From Stenocarpella maydis (taxonomy: Eukaryota > Ascomycota > Sordariomycetes > Diaporthales > Diaporthaceae): a stretch of 64,000 nucleotides of DNA. A program made the position numbers and the translations under genes. Numbering within the stretch: the first letter of the stretch is position 1; each line of letters starts with the position of its first letter. The notes below the pieces were generated by a model, which was given only the letters and a program-made list of their open reading frames with translations, was not told the DNA's origin and did no database searches. Below are positions 1-11,912 of the stretch, in pieces. The DNA is taken from contig NQMI01000031.1 of the NCBI GenBank assembly GCA_002270565.1, forward strand, positions 62,001 through 126,000, in the 5' to 3' direction.

Positions 1-54
1 AATGCACTAAGTTATATACTTTTTGGGTAAGAAATAAGGGTAATGCAGAGGTCT
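1..54 (-). repeat. Fragment of a dispersed repeat (inverted copy at 59210-59263)
   Basis: The first 54 bases are the reverse complement of about 54 bases near 59210-59263 (shared words include AGTTATATACTTTTTGGG), with no difference that I can see. Homology stops next to a single N at position 55. The partner lies inside the LTR-like unit at 59040-59580, so this is probably the edge of another copy that runs off the left of the window. Confidence 0.75.
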
Positions 55-55
55 N

Positions 56-705
56 TGTGTGGGTTGTAATGCAGCGGTATGAGGAAAATAACGTTTGTAA
101 TCCCTGGGGAGTATTGAAGAGTATCCGTACCCCCTCCCTAGTCCTTGCGGAGGCCGGTAGACTGGACTCCTTATCTCCGGGGCTTCAGATCAGATAGATC
201 CTCCAGTCGGGGAATGTTGGCACATTCGCGGGGAAGGGCCCTTCTACACCTCTGCGAGCATCTCGAACGTTAAATCGCGTTGTACATTTTCTATTGGAAA
301 GCTTGGACCCACCAGGTCTCACTCCGCCAATTTTGTAAAAAAGCAACTTCAGGTGGAGAAGTAAAATCTAACGTCTGAGATGCTTGCAGAGGTGTAAACT
401 AATAATACCCGAGGCGTGCCCTCCCTCATTATTTCCCTTGGCCAGGTACTGGTACCTCCTGGGTAGGTGACTTGGTAGGTGACCTCCCGTGTTGCTGCTA
501 GACCCTTCAAGCGGAAGCCCGTAACCCTGCTTCCGGGGCCCTAGGAAACGCCGACGCCCGGCCTGTCGTACTTGATCTGTCGTCTCGCCTGTCTCGCCTG
601 CATGACCACCTCTTCTCCATCTCTCTGCCGTATACGTTGCGGGTCTGCTGCACAGCCGTGCAGAGTGCACCTGCTGGGACATGTTCTAAGTTGCAGCAAG
701 AATAC
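56..705. other. Upstream region of the MFS gene, no gene seen
   Basis: This is GC-balanced DNA with no convincing coding sequence. The short open frames on either strand here show no family resemblance. It presumably holds the promoter and 5' leader of the MFS gene that starts at 706. I see no clear TATA box. Confidence 0.5.
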
Positions 706-2832
706 ATGATGGAGAAGCATAATGACAAAGCCAAGACAGGCACCAGGCCGGAATCTAGTCCAGAATCGAGCGGCCTGCCCGTATCACTTACCGGGGCTAG
801 CATCGAAATGGACGAGAAGCACCACCAGCCTGGAGATGACCCCGAGCCAGGCGTATCAGAGGTCAAGAAAGCCATGCCAGCCCCGGGGGAGCTCAACGAG
901 GCTGCATCAACATACAGCACCGACTCCAGCCACTCGACAGAACAGGGCGGGTTAGACCTCGAGCCTGAAGACGCTGAGCAATTCGCTCTCGGCCGCGATC
1001 TTGACCGCCAACTAAGCAGGGTAGGTCATTCACACACTCGTGCAATCAAGGTTCATTCAAATAGACCAACGAGGTCCACGCATATGGCGAAGCTTGGCAC
1101 TGACAGATTACGTCCGCCGCCTTAGGTCAGGGACATCGAGAGCCTGCGGAGGATAGAGTCACGGGGCAGCATCAAGTCCAAGATCTCTCGAGTCCTCTCC
1201 GTCGTCTCGGGGCGCGGCGGCGCCAAGGACAGCGCAGGACTCAAGCACGATCCACTCCCGCAGACGAACCTGGATGAGGGCCTTGTAGGCTGGGATAGCC
1301 AGGACGACCCGCAGATGCCCCTCAATTTCCCGGCTTATCGCAAGTGGCTGCTCGTTGGCCTTCTATCCGCGATCACGCTCGTGACACCCTTTGCTTCATC
1401 TATATTGTCCCCCGGTATCTCGTCATTCATGCTCGAGTTCCGTGAGACGCAGCAGATCGTGGGCTCCATGACTGTCAGTATCTACCTCCTCGGCTACGTT
1501 GTCGGTCCGATGATCATAGCTCCAATGGGTGATATCTACGGGCGGAGACCGGTCTTGACTGTCGCCAACGTCTTCTTTTGCTGCTGGCAGATTGGATGCG
1601 CGCTGGCGCCGGATATCGGATCCATGATCGTGTTCCGCTTCTTGAGTGGTGTCGGAGGTGCCGGTTGTCTGACTCTTGGTGGCGCCGTCATTGGCGATTT
1701 GTTTTATCCAGAGCAGCGAGGCTTTGCGATGGGGGTATGGGTATTCGGGCCATTACTTGGTAAGAGCATCCGATGTTGCATACGCTTCTGCGAGATGTGA
1801 TCTGGTACAACCGAATCACAAGAGCGTCGCTAATACAAGTGCCGTGACAGGTCCGATACTTGGTCCGGTGATTGGAGGCTTCATCGCAGAATCCATTGGG
1901 TGGCGATGGGACTTTTGGCTAGTCCTTATCGTTGGTCTTCTGATCACCATTGCTCTCGCGATTTTCAGCCAAGAGACCAGCCACCGTATCATCATCCAGA
2001 ACAAGGTCAAGAGGTTGATGAAGGAGACCGGTCGGGATGACTTGCGAAGTTGTTACGACAGCAACCCAGGCTTGAAGCTTTCGCAGAAGCGTATCCTCAT
2101 CAACGGCCTGGTTAGGCCCCTGAAGATGCTTGTGCTGTCCCCAATTGTCCTTCTATTGAGCATCTACATCTCGTTCGCGTATGGCACGCTCTACCTCCTC
2201 TTTACCACGATACCCACAGTGTTTGAAGATACCTATGGCTTCAGCATAGGCCTCACAGGACTGGTGTACCTCGGCATTGGTACTGGCACGACGCTGGGGT
2301 GGATAATTATCACTCTTTATTCTGATAAGTCCGTCATTAAACTCGCAAAGGGGAACGATGGCGAGTTTGAACCAGAGATGAGGCTCGCTATGTCGATTTT
2401 CTTCTCATGGTTGCTTCCAATCACCTTCTTCTGGTACGGGTGGACAGCACAGTATAAGGTGCACTGGATCAGTCCGATCCTCAGTCTCATTCCTTACGGC
2501 TGTGGAATCATGGGTCTCTTCTTGCCCATCACAACGTACGCTTTTCATACCACGATGTTCAAAAACTGTTGCCGTGCATAACACTGACTCAACCTAGGTA
2601 CCTCGTCGATTGCTATCCAATGTACGCAGCTGCTGCGATGGCGGCAAACACGGAGATCAGAAGTCTTGTCGGGGCATTTCTGCCGCTTGCAGGTCCTCCC
2701 ATGTACCAGACGCTTGGCCTCGGCTGGGGTAACTCCTTGCTAGGGTTCCTTTGCATTCTAATGATACCCTTGCCAATACTGTTCTACAAATTCGGCAAGA
2801 AATTGCGCCAGATGGAGAAGCTTAGGCTTTAA
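706..2832 (+). CDS. MFS transporter, DHA1 (drug:H+ antiporter) type
   Basis: Four exons are inferred: 706-1020, 1126-1759, 1851-2535 and 2598-2832, with introns GTAGGT..TTAG, GTAAGA..ACAG and GTACGC..CTAG (the last with a CTGAC branch). They give 622 residues in one frame. The first ~190 residues are a polar, probably cytosolic tail rich in Ser, Glu and Pro. The membrane domain starts near RKWLLVGLL. MFS motif A appears as GDIYGRRP, followed by the GGAVIGDLF and GPILGPVIGG helices (motif C region), and the end carries the YLVDCYPMYAAAAMAANT segment typical of fungal DHA1 proteins (Tpo1/Flu1-like). Expected location is the plasma membrane, as a proton-coupled exporter of small molecules. ATGs at 706 and 709 are in tandem and I cannot choose between them; no earlier in-frame ATG exists. 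AT-rich repeat DNA starts about 110 bp after the stop. Substrate unknown. Confidence 0.9.
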
Positions 2833-4289
2833 ATTCGAAGCAGGATCTTGTATCGTGATGGCTGCTTAAAGAGCCTGAGAATAACGGCATGTGTGATGGC
2901 GGAGAGTAATCGGAATTCTAAGGTTTAGTGCGGGCACTTTAGTACTGCTATCTATAGCAACTAAAAACTCCGCCCCCCCTAATTAGTTACAGTTTAAATC
3001 CATACAGCTACATTTTATACTAAAATATAATTTTTTAACAATTTACTACAACTAATAATACTAATAATTAATAATATTAATATACCTAAGCTTAAAACTA
3101 TTTTAATATATTAATTAATATTTATAACTTTAAAATTAGTTTACACTTAATATATTTTATTAATCCCATTTCTAAATATACGAATTACTAAAAGCCTTAT
3201 TTATTCTTTTAAAACTATATTTTATTTGAACTATAGTTATTTATTAACTAAAGTATATATTAATTTGTAAGGTTTTAAATGTTTATTATTTAAAAAAAAG
3301 TTTTTTAAGAACTTATTTAGCCTTTTTATTTTGTATTAAACTTTAGCTTTCAGTTATGTATTTTAAGTAAAACACTTTTAAATATTCAATTTTACTTAAA
3401 TGGCTTATATAACTTTTTAGATTAGTAATATGTATATTAATTTACTTTAATTATTAATATTTACTTATTAATTTATGATATTTAAGGTTTAATATAGCTT
3501 TTTTTAAACTTAAACTTAATTACTATATAAGATATTTATTATATTATAATTGTATTATTAGCTTTATTAATTTATAAGAAAGTATAATTATTATATCTTA
3601 ATTATAGTATATCTTGACTTATAGCCATATAAACTTAATTAAATTAAACTATATTATAAGTCTTAAATGCTTAATACTTATATAAGTAGTATTAAAAGCT
3701 TAGAACAATAAATAATTATTTCAAGTATTTATATATTTTAAATAAAGAAGGTTTATATAATAATAATAATTTAAAAGATTATAGCTGTTTTGTATTAATA
3801 TAATTTATTAATATTTAAATAGTAAATATAACTAAGTAGTAGACTTTTAGTAGTTTTAATAACTTTAGCCAACCCTAGTACTACTATTTAACTATACCCT
3901 AAGGTAACTCCTATAAATAGTAGCTATAACTTTNNNNNNNNNNNNNNTTGTTATATAAATATTAAAGGAGATAAACTTTAAAGTAAATAAAGTATTAGGT
4001 TTAATAAAGATCTTAATTAAGGACTTAAGCTTAAATAGTAGTATTAAGACCCTATTTAACTTATACTTTAATATAAATATTAAGAACCTTTTTTCTAATT
4101 CTCTAATATTATATTCTTCTTTATCATTTAATATATTTCCATATAATAAAGATCCTCTTATTTAGTATTCAAATAATAAAAATAAACTATACATTATTTG
4201 TAAAACTATATATAAGTACCTTTAGTAATCTAATAATTCAATATTAAGATTATTCATATAGATAGAGTTAAGAATATAAGAGCAGATGC
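2833..4289. other. AT-rich RIP-type block, upstream part
   Basis: After about 110 bp of ordinary 3' flank the composition switches to extreme AT near 2945, dense in TTA/TAA/TAT. No reading frame survives. A 14-base gap (N) lies at 3934-3947. This is probably the mutated 5' LTR and gag/RT part of the Gypsy element recognised downstream, but I cannot identify domains here. Confidence 0.55.
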
Positions 4290-5418
4290 GCTTAGTTAAA
4301 GACCTAATCATCAGGATAAGGATTTACCTATAGAATGAATAGTATTTAAAACCCAAGAAGATAGAAGCCTTATTCTCAATCGCAAACTTAACACTATAAT
4401 TAGAGTCAACTTTTAAACTAGAAAAACCCCTACTAATCTAAAGGAATAAAATAAATTAATTATAGAAATATATAAAGTACTAATATATGGCTACTAAGGT
4501 GTTATAGTAATAATTAAAAGCATTTAGCAAAATTACTAGATCCCTCACCTTAAGAAGAAGGTTTAAGATATCATTAGTAAATATAACTTATGCAATAAAA
4601 ATAAGGCCTTTAGACATAAGCTATATGGATTATTAAAACCCTTACCAATACCCACGACTATATGGTTATCCATTAGCCTGGACTTCATCATTAAACTACC
4701 TCTCTTACAAGAACCCTTAACTAGAGTACTATACAATAGTATTCTAGTAGTAGTTTATAAACTAAGCAAGTATATATACTTCATACTATATAAGGAAGCC
4801 AGCACTATAGAAGAACTTATATATACATTCTTATGAATCATTATAAGTAATTACGGAATGCTATATAAAATCATCTTAAATAGAAATAAGCTCTTTACAT
4901 CCAACTTTTAGAAATTATTAATAAAGTAACTCAGAATAAAGCATAAGCTCTTAATAACGGCATATCCACAAACAAATAAACAAATAAAATAAGTCAACTA
5001 AATTATAAAATAATACCTCTAATACTATATCAACTAATTATAGGATAATTGGGTTGAATTGCTACTATTAGCACAGTTTGCCTACAATAGTGCAACTACT
5101 AGTACAACTAAACAGTCACCTTTNCTTTTAGATACTAACTATAAACTCTCACTACCTAAAGGGATAAAATAACACCCAGTCTTTTATATCTCACTCTTAG
5201 AACCAGCACCTAAAAATATAAAACTTAAAATATAAATTAAAACCCTTAATAAATATAATAAGAAATATAAAGTAGAAAACATTATAGACTTAAGATAGCA
5301 CTAAAGGATAATAGAGTACCTTATTAAATAGAAAGGCTATAATTCTAGTGAAGACATATAGGAACCAGCTTAAAACTTAACCCATTATTACAACAAACTC
5401 GAAAAGTACTATGTGTAA
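4290..5418 (+). mobile_element. Degenerate Ty3/Gypsy chromovirus: integrase and chromodomain remnant
   Basis: Reading the plus strand in the frame of position 4615 and ignoring stops gives an integrase. A zinc-finger tail (CNKN..RHKLYGLLKPLPIP) is followed by the DFI and FAYNSAT segments, the phase holding through the N at 5124. Many TAG/TAA codons sit where Trp or Gln is expected, and a GHxG-type His codon is TAC. At about 5266-5375 a chromodomain is clear (YKVENIIDL..EYLIKWKGY..EDIWEPA), ending at the natural stop 5416-5418. Chromodomains target integration of this clade to heterochromatin. The frame is intact apart from transition-type nonsense changes, so the damage is RIP-like rather than decay by indels. 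Upstream RT/RNase H is not recognisable. Confidence 0.85.
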
Positions 5419-5929
5419 ACCACTATAAAACAGCCCTAGAAGCTAGAAACGTAGCCTAAGAACCCCACATATAATAAACCATAATGAACTAACGTTACAA
5501 CAAGACCATATAACAAACCCCAGTCTTCGCAGCTAAAACAGGGAAAACAACTAATAAGAGACTAGTTACCATGGGAATAACTGGAAGCTAGTAACCAGTT
5601 AACCCCTCGGAAAAGCATACTAATACCAGTCACCCTATCCAACTAACAACCTGAATACCAATCACGCTAAAAATCTATCTAAATGAATACCAATATCCAT
5701 ACCCCGCACCCAGCGAATACTAGTCGCGGGAAAACAAGATCAGAATGACACAATATAACCAATAGACTAAGGACAGCCAGAAATCAGGACCAGTTAGATA
5801 ACAATTAAATAAATTCCATTCCCAATAACAAGAATCAGGCACTAAGACAAGCTACCTACAGGCGCATTTCCTTTACTACCCTTATTACTAGTACCCATAA
5901 ATCCAGACTAACTAGTACTATTACCTATT

Positions 5930-6504
5930 AGGGAACTCTAATTAAAAACTCCTACTTTACCCTTGGAACGCAACTATGCCTCCTGCGCCACTATCCCACC
6001 AGCCTTCTCAATAGAACTATAGCGAATAACCTTAGCGGACTGCTTAGCAATCCGCTTCCGCTCTGCTTTAGCCTCCTCCTTCTCCACCCGCTCCAACTCC
6101 TTTATATTATTAATGCCCCGATGAACCATATACATCATCTTCTCATACTATAACCGCTTCTACTTACAAAGGCGCAGAATTCTTACATTTAGCCGTTAAG
6201 CCTCCTCCTCTATAGCCTCCAACTCCTCCTCCAATTAATAATGTATTAGGGTAACCTTATTCAGCTAATCAGGAGTGAGACCTTAGATATCGCAATTGGA
6301 TAAATTAAGGCAAATACAGGTCCAATAGCGAACAGACTCTGAATCCACAACCTTGCAGTCCTTAGCCAGGTTGTGCTCTTCATAATAAGAATAAGGCATG
6401 GGTATAATACTCCCCTTTAAGACAATAGCAAAAAGAAGAGCGGCCTTATGCTCAGCAATAAAGAAAGATTTCGCAGGATAAGACTTAATAACCCTACCCA
6501 ACAT
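5930..6504 (-). pseudogene. Remnant of an antisense coding region downstream of the Gypsy chromodomain
   Basis: On the minus strand from 6504 (a 73-residue frame ending at 6283) and on to about 5940, codons rich in Glu, Lys and Arg appear (ELERVEKEEAKAERKR, IEKAGGIVAQEA), broken by a few TAA/TAG. Base composition is much less AT-rich than the flanks. It looks like a heptad-rich, coiled-coil protein encoded opposite to the pol gene, between the chromodomain and the presumed 3' LTR. Extra antisense ORFs are known in some LTR elements. Assignment is by position and composition only. Confidence 0.4.
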
Positions 6505-7725
6505 AATGAATTAGGAAGGAATAAATAAAAACATAAATGAGTGAAAATAACTTATAAAACACTTTTAAGGATAAAAGAAGCAGGGAGGGAGATAGTATTA
6601 TGAGCTAACACGCATTAGCGGCTGACTACTGCAGAAGACAACCCCGCAGGTCGGAAAATGGCCCCTAAAAGGAGTGCTTCACCTGATCCAATCAGTAACG
6701 CTACCTTATTAGGGTTAGGGTTAAAGACCCACTAAAATCAATAAGATCTATATTAATTCCATTAAGCAGCACCCAATCAATAGCATTACCATTAATTTCA
6801 TTGAGCTACTAAAGAGTCAGAATATATATATGGATATAGTTATTACTATAATAGATAGTTTTTATAGAATAGACTCTTCAGTCGTTAATCTAAGTATTTA
6901 ATCCTAGCATTAAATAGCCTTATAGCTAGTGATTATTATCAGCTAATAATATTGCTTAATAACCGCCTAATAATGTATTCCAAATATAAATCCTTGATCT
7001 TTCAGGTTTAATGCACTCGGAAACCCTCTGATCATTACAAGCAAATTTATTTGCATATAGTTCTTAATAGCATTAAACTAGGTTGAGATAGCTTTAAACT
7101 TAATGATATTAAGCTTAATGGCGCTAGCACGAATTACTGTAGTTTGAGACTAAGACTTATAGTATAGAATAGTAGTTTATAATTTAATATTAGCAAAAGT
7201 AATGACTAAATAGTTATTATTAAGAGTATATATTACGAACTAATCTAAACTAATTATTTTTATCCCTTAGTGGTAACTATTATTTATTCTGACTAAGAAG
7301 AGGCACTTAGAGAATATAACTGGTTTATAACTACTTTTATTAATAATAGCATTAAGTATATAAATATATTCATGCTATTAGGAAGATGCAGAAGCTGATT
7401 CATGTCTGTGCTTGGACTTTACTTCATTATTCTCCCTAATCAAACTATTCCTATTTGTTTTCTTGTGACATCATTAGATCTATTGGCCACAGCGCTAATT
7501 TATGATGCTGCAGTGTGTGAATGCAGATGGGTGTAAGCCATGAGTAACCAACAACCTAAGTAATCATTCACTATCCATAATGTTAAGCTTTTGCGCCCTA
7601 TGCTTGAGTTAGTGATATAGATGAAAGTAACTGAACATTTGCAAGCCTTGAGAACAAATTTGATAAAAGAAACCGGGCACTTCACTAAACAAGAACCAGC
7701 ATAGCCTTGGGGATCAGCCAAAATT
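6505..7725. other. Repeat tail (probable mutated 3' LTR) and 3' flank of the hydrolase gene
   Basis: Moderately AT-rich DNA with no gene. It plausibly contains the mutated 3' LTR of the Gypsy element, but no LTR boundary or duplicate copy could be confirmed. Two TTAGGG units occur at 6709-6720, too few to mean a telomere. From about 7480 the composition returns to normal. Confidence 0.4.
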
Positions 7726-8783
7726 TCACAGCTTCTTCCCCAGCTTGGCATTGAACCACTCGATAGCCTGGTCCTCGGCGTCTGCGGCCGACTTGGCCAC
7801 ATCATCGACTTTCAAATCGGCCCTGACACAAAAACCGTGTCCGACCTTCTCATACAGCCGTACCTCGCCCTTGGTAGCCTCCGGCCTCCCCTCCATGATG
7901 CTGTTGATGATATCTATATCACGCGGAATAGAAAACTGGTTATCTAGCTCGGGCACGGCAAAGGAGACTACAGCATTTAGAGTCAGCTTTCAGAGAACTA
8001 AGGGAGAGGATTCAAGGGAAGGCAGGGTGCAACAAGACACGGGGTGCCCATTGCTTTTAGAGCCTCTGAAAAGGGAACCATCATTCCCAGGCGGGTTAAA
8101 TCACGTCCGGAAGCTGCTTACCTGGGACGGCGATCCTCTGGATGTCCTTGGGTATCTTGAGGAAGCTCGGATGGCCGGTGAAGCCCGCGTCGTACATTGG
8201 TCGCCCGTCATCTGTCTTGTGCTGGGCGTCGGCGAGGGTGACGACGTGCTTGCCGCCCCAGCAGAAGCCAGCCGCACCGACGGGGGTGCCTGGGCCGGCT
8301 TCCCCGCGAAGATCCTCGAAGAACTTCTTCACAACAGGAAAGCTCCTCCCGGGGCGGTTGCGGAGGACCCAGGGGATGAAGCCCCACATGGTCCAGAAGA
8401 CGTGGTACGGCAGGGCGAGATAGCTGCCCTTCTTGAGGATGGCGCCCATGTGTCCCATGAGCCAGGTTGGGCACGAGTGGCCTGGCTTTGCGGTGAGCAT
8501 TCGACAGCCGGCCGTGGTACACAGCGTGGTGACGAGGAAACATACCCATCATGAAGTCCGGGAGAAGGACCCGGTAGTCTCCCTTGGCAGCATAGGTGTC
8601 GGCGAGGATCTTGTTGTTGATGAAGTCAATGCCAAACGCATCGGGGATTATCACAATGATGCCCCTTGCGGGCCTGCCCTCCAGGGGCTCCGCGACGTAG
8701 GTGTCCAATCCGTGCATCTTGATGGTTTGCCCCTTCGGAGTACCATCGTGCTCGAAGCCCGAAAAGCAGTCTGGGCACGACAT
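7726..8783 (-). CDS. Dienelactone hydrolase family protein
   Basis: Three exons on the minus strand are inferred: 8783-8546, 8481-8122 and 7967-7726, with introns 8482-8545 (GTATGT..CCAG) and 7968-8121 (GTAAGC..GTAG). They join in frame to give 279 residues. The N-terminus MSCPDCFSGFEHDGTPKG is typical of fungal members. The nucleophile elbow reads GFCWGG (Cys), the acidic residue is likely the Asp of PELDNQF, and the His is in GHGF, giving the Cys-Asp-His triad of an alpha/beta hydrolase. Family members hydrolyse dienelactone-like or other small ester substrates; the native substrate is unknown. No signal peptide, so probably cytosolic. The Met codon at 8783 is the first in frame. It is transcribed divergently from the DUF885 gene. 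Confidence 0.88.
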
Positions 8784-9499
8784 TCCGGACGACAATTTCC
8801 AGCCCTATTACAGCAAAGAGGTAGAGGATCTGCTGGGTCTGTTGCTTTGAGTGCTTGTTTTTATTATTGTTTTTGTCCAAGTGCAGGCAGAGAGACACTC
8901 TTGAGTTCGATGCCTAGGACGCAGAGCCGGAGCTAAACTAGCCTGATATCCCGGATTTAGTGTTAAGCCCGGTGTTAAGGCCCAATGTTGTAGTGTGCTC
9001 AAGTGAGCAAGAGAGACTATTGATACTCCATAGCCGTCGAGCTCCTCTGGCACCGCGCGGCCTGCACCTTGTGGCACAAACATGGCCTGATCTGGAAACG
9101 CCAGTGGAGCTTTCAAACGGGATGCGCAGTGTGCTCTGACGCAGACAGAGGTGGGCCGCAGAGGCAGAGACGCGCACGTTATGGCCCCGGTGACTGTCAG
9201 GTAGGAATCCTAATGATGTTTTTGGTTTGCTGCCTGGCCTTTGCGCGCCATGACGATGATTGCCAGCGGCCCACCCTCCAATCCTGTCGTGTTCACTCCT
9301 CATCGCGACATAGGCCGTGGGAAACAGGACCAGGGCTGAGTCTCCACACCGGCCGGCCGAGGACCTGCCGAGGGGCTTGCCTGATAAGCAATGTTCCGGC
9401 GAGTGTTGCCGGCATGTGCTTCCCTTCTACCTCGCCTCCAAGCCGGCCGTGTCTCTCGCCGTGCCCATCCGCGCGACAGATTCAAAGCAGTGCAGGTGC
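8784..9499. other. Intergenic region between divergent hydrolase and DUF885 genes
   Basis: About 0.7 kb of GC-balanced DNA that should carry both promoters. Long GC-rich open frames crossing it on both strands look like chance frames and match no family. No clear TATA box was found. An unrecognised 5' exon of the DUF885 gene could lie here. Confidence 0.5.
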
Positions 9500-11416
9500 A
9501 TGCTATTGTCCGGCATGGCGTGTCGTTGGACGTCAAACTCGGTGGCCCCCGGGCGGCAGACATGCCCATTCGCCTCGTGCGAACTGCACGCGGGCCTGGG
9601 CTCAAGCCCGGGAGGTCTCAACGGTTGCAGCACATCAGACCGGGACGGCGCCTCGACCTCGGACGGCGAGCAGCCCACTCCGCCCGAGTCGCCTGGCCCA
9701 TGTGCCACTGAGCCCGAGACGGAAACCATCCAGGACCGCATTGTCCGCGTCACAGCCGACGAGCAGGACATCAAGGCATTCTGGGCCATCTCCTTTTCCA
9801 GCAGGCGGCATGAATCCCTGATGAGCTTCTACACGGAGGAGCTCGAGTCCCTGGGGCGAGCAGATTTCGACGCTTGTGACCAGGACGCCCGCGTCGACCA
9901 CCTCCTCCTCCGTGGCTACCTGAACAGGCGGGTCCGGCAGCTGAAGCTGGACAGGAAGAGAAACCAAGATGCCTCCCCGCTCTTGCCCTTTGGACCTCAG
10001 CTGGTCGTCCTTTGGGAGCTCCGCCAGGCCGCGAGGATTGAAGAGTTGGAGCCACAGCGGGTTGCCAGCGAGATGCACGATGCAACAGCGGGGGTGAACA
10101 ACACAGCGGTGCTTGTCACGTCCGGTAGGCTCAAGGCCACCAAGGAGGCGGCGCACCGGGCTCTCGAGAACATCGACGAACTTGCCCGGTACCTCGCTGA
10201 GTTTGATCGGTTTCTGAGCGGATATGACCCCCTGTATGACTGGTGGGTCAGATCCCCGTATTCAGCACTGAAGGGGGCTCTTCAGGCCCTGGTGCCTGTC
10301 ATCCAGACCACATTAGCAGGCATGCATCCGGACGAGGAGGACGAGATCGTCGGTGAGCCGATTGGGCGGGATGGCCTCCTCGTCGAGCTCGAGGCTGAGA
10401 TGATTCCCTACACGCCCGAGGAGCTCCTGAGAATCGCCGACGACAAGTACGCATGGTGTGACAAGGAGATGAGGAAAGCCTCGGCTGAGCTTGGCTACGG
10501 AGACGACTGGAAGGCTGCGTTACGACACGTGCAAGCCATCTACGTCGAGCCGGGAAAACAACCCGCCTTGGTCAGGCAGCTCATTGTCGAGGCGACCGAG
10601 TATGTCAAGCACAACGACCTGGTCACGGTGCCCAAAACGGCAGAAGAGACCTGGCGCATGTTCATGATGAGCCCCAGAGACCAGAAGACCAACCCATTCT
10701 TCCTGGGTGGGCCGTCCATAACCGTCTCGTACCCGACGGCGGCCATGTCTCACGAGGACAAGCTGATGAGCATGCGCGGCAATGGCCCACACCTGAGCCA
10801 TGCGACCGCCTTCCACGAGATGATCCCCGGCCACCACCTGCAGATCTTCATGGCGCAGAGGCATAGGCCGTACCGAGGGCTGTTCGACACGCCCTTCTAC
10901 GTCGAGGGCTGGGCCATGTACTGGGAGCTGGTGCTCTGGGACCGGGGCTTCTTTTCCGCGTCGGCCGAAGACAAGGTTGGGACGCTGTTCTGGAGGATGC
11001 ATCGCTGCGCGCGCATCCTCTTCAGCCTCAAGTTTCACCTTGGCCAATTGTCGCCACAAGAGTGCATCGACCTGCTGGTCGACATGGTCGGCCACGAACG
11101 GGCTACAGCGGAAGGTGAGGTCAGGCGATCTCTCAATGGGAATTATAGCCCTCTGTACCAGGCCGGGTACTTCCTCGGTGCCATGCAGCTCTATGCTCTG
11201 AGGCAAGAGGTGTTGGGCTCCAGGGCGCTGGGGGAGAAGGAGTTCCACGACCGCGTGTTGAAGGCGAACCAGATGCCAATCGAGCTGCTTAGAGCGTTAT
11301 TGTTGAACAAGGACCTGAGTCGCCATTACAAGACCCAGTGGAGGTTTTATGATAGTGCCGATGGCGAAAACGAGCAATCGCTGCCTATGAGGCTCATGGG
11401 GACATGTCGATACTAA
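9500..11416 (+). CDS. DUF885 family protein (HExxPGHH motif, putative metallopeptidase)
   Basis: A single open exon. The first in-frame ATG is at 9500 (638 residues), although the frame is open further upstream and the first ~70 residues are low-complexity, so the start is uncertain and a 5' intron is possible. Conserved DUF885 signatures are visible: an N-terminal FWAISFSSRRHESL segment, AFHEMIPGHHLQ at about residues 436-447, FYVEGWAMYWE some 25 residues later, and RMHRCARILFSLKFHLGQ. The HExxPGHH motif followed by the EGWA glutamate resembles zinc-metallopeptidase active sites. Members are annotated as uncharacterised or as putative dipeptidyl-peptidase-like proteins; the true activity is unknown. 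No signal peptide is evident. It is divergent from the dienelactone hydrolase gene and its 3' side runs into repeat DNA. Confidence 0.82.
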   Translation: MLLSGMACRWTSNSVAPGRQTCPFASCELHAGLGSSPGGLNGCSTSDRDGASTSDGEQPTPPESPGPCATEPETETIQDRIVRVTADEQDIKAFWAISFSSRRHESLMSFYTEELESLGRADFDACDQDARVDHLLLRGYLNRRVRQLKLDRKRNQDASPLLPFGPQLVVLWELRQAARIEELEPQRVASEMHDATAGVNNTAVLVTSGRLKATKEAAHRALENIDELARYLAEFDRFLSGYDPLYDWWVRSPYSALKGALQALVPVIQTTLAGMHPDEEDEIVGEPIGRDGLLVELEAEMIPYTPEELLRIADDKYAWCDKEMRKASAELGYGDDWKAALRHVQAIYVEPGKQPALVRQLIVEATEYVKHNDLVTVPKTAEETWRMFMMSPRDQKTNPFFLGGPSITVSYPTAAMSHEDKLMSMRGNGPHLSHATAFHEMIPGHHLQIFMAQRHRPYRGLFDTPFYVEGWAMYWELVLWDRGFFSASAEDKVGTLFWRMHRCARILFSLKFHLGQLSPQECIDLLVDMVGHERATAEGEVRRSLNGNYSPLYQAGYFLGAMQLYALRQEVLGSRALGEKEFHDRVLKANQMPIELLRALLLNKDLSRHYKTQWRFYDSADGENEQSLPMRLMGTCRY

Positions 11417-11910
11417 CTGCCATGAACCATCCGATCATTGATGCGCATATACATTTGTATAACTATCTAGGGAAGTGCCATAGTCACCTAGGTATGTAGT
11501 TAGCAGCCTCAAAGTCGTACAAATTCAACCGTAAACATAGCAACTGATGTTTTTTTTTCCCCCCGAGGGGGAGGGATGATCGCCCACGCCCGTGGACCCA
11601 TCGAAGTCGAGTAGACTGGTCTTCTGTCAAAGCCTCGCATACTAGACCTAGTATTCAACGTATCATGATTCATCCCAGTCGTTACCCTCCACACTGAGCA
11701 TAGTATCAGGATGCTAACGTACCTACACCCGATTCTGCACACCCCTGATTCTGCGCGGCCCGCAGTGATATCTTCACGTGTATACATCTATACTTACACT
11801 ATGTATTCTCTATAATATCTTTATAAGGGATTTTTTTCTAATGACTAAATTTCTCTTAAATATTTACCTTATTGTTAAAAAGTTTAAATTGAAGATTTTA
11901 TTAAAATCAA
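11417..11910. other. 3' flank of DUF885 gene grading into AT-rich DNA
   Basis: A T/C homopolymer tract (T run then C run) lies near 11550-11565. Composition turns AT-rich from about 11800. No gene. Confidence 0.5.
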
Positions 11911-11912
11911 TA

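Noticed and set aside
6709..6720. Telomeric repeat TTAGGG x2
   Set aside because: Only two units within repeat DNA; chance.
7745..8554. 269-codon plus-strand frame
   Set aside because: Antisense shadow of the dienelactone hydrolase exons and introns.
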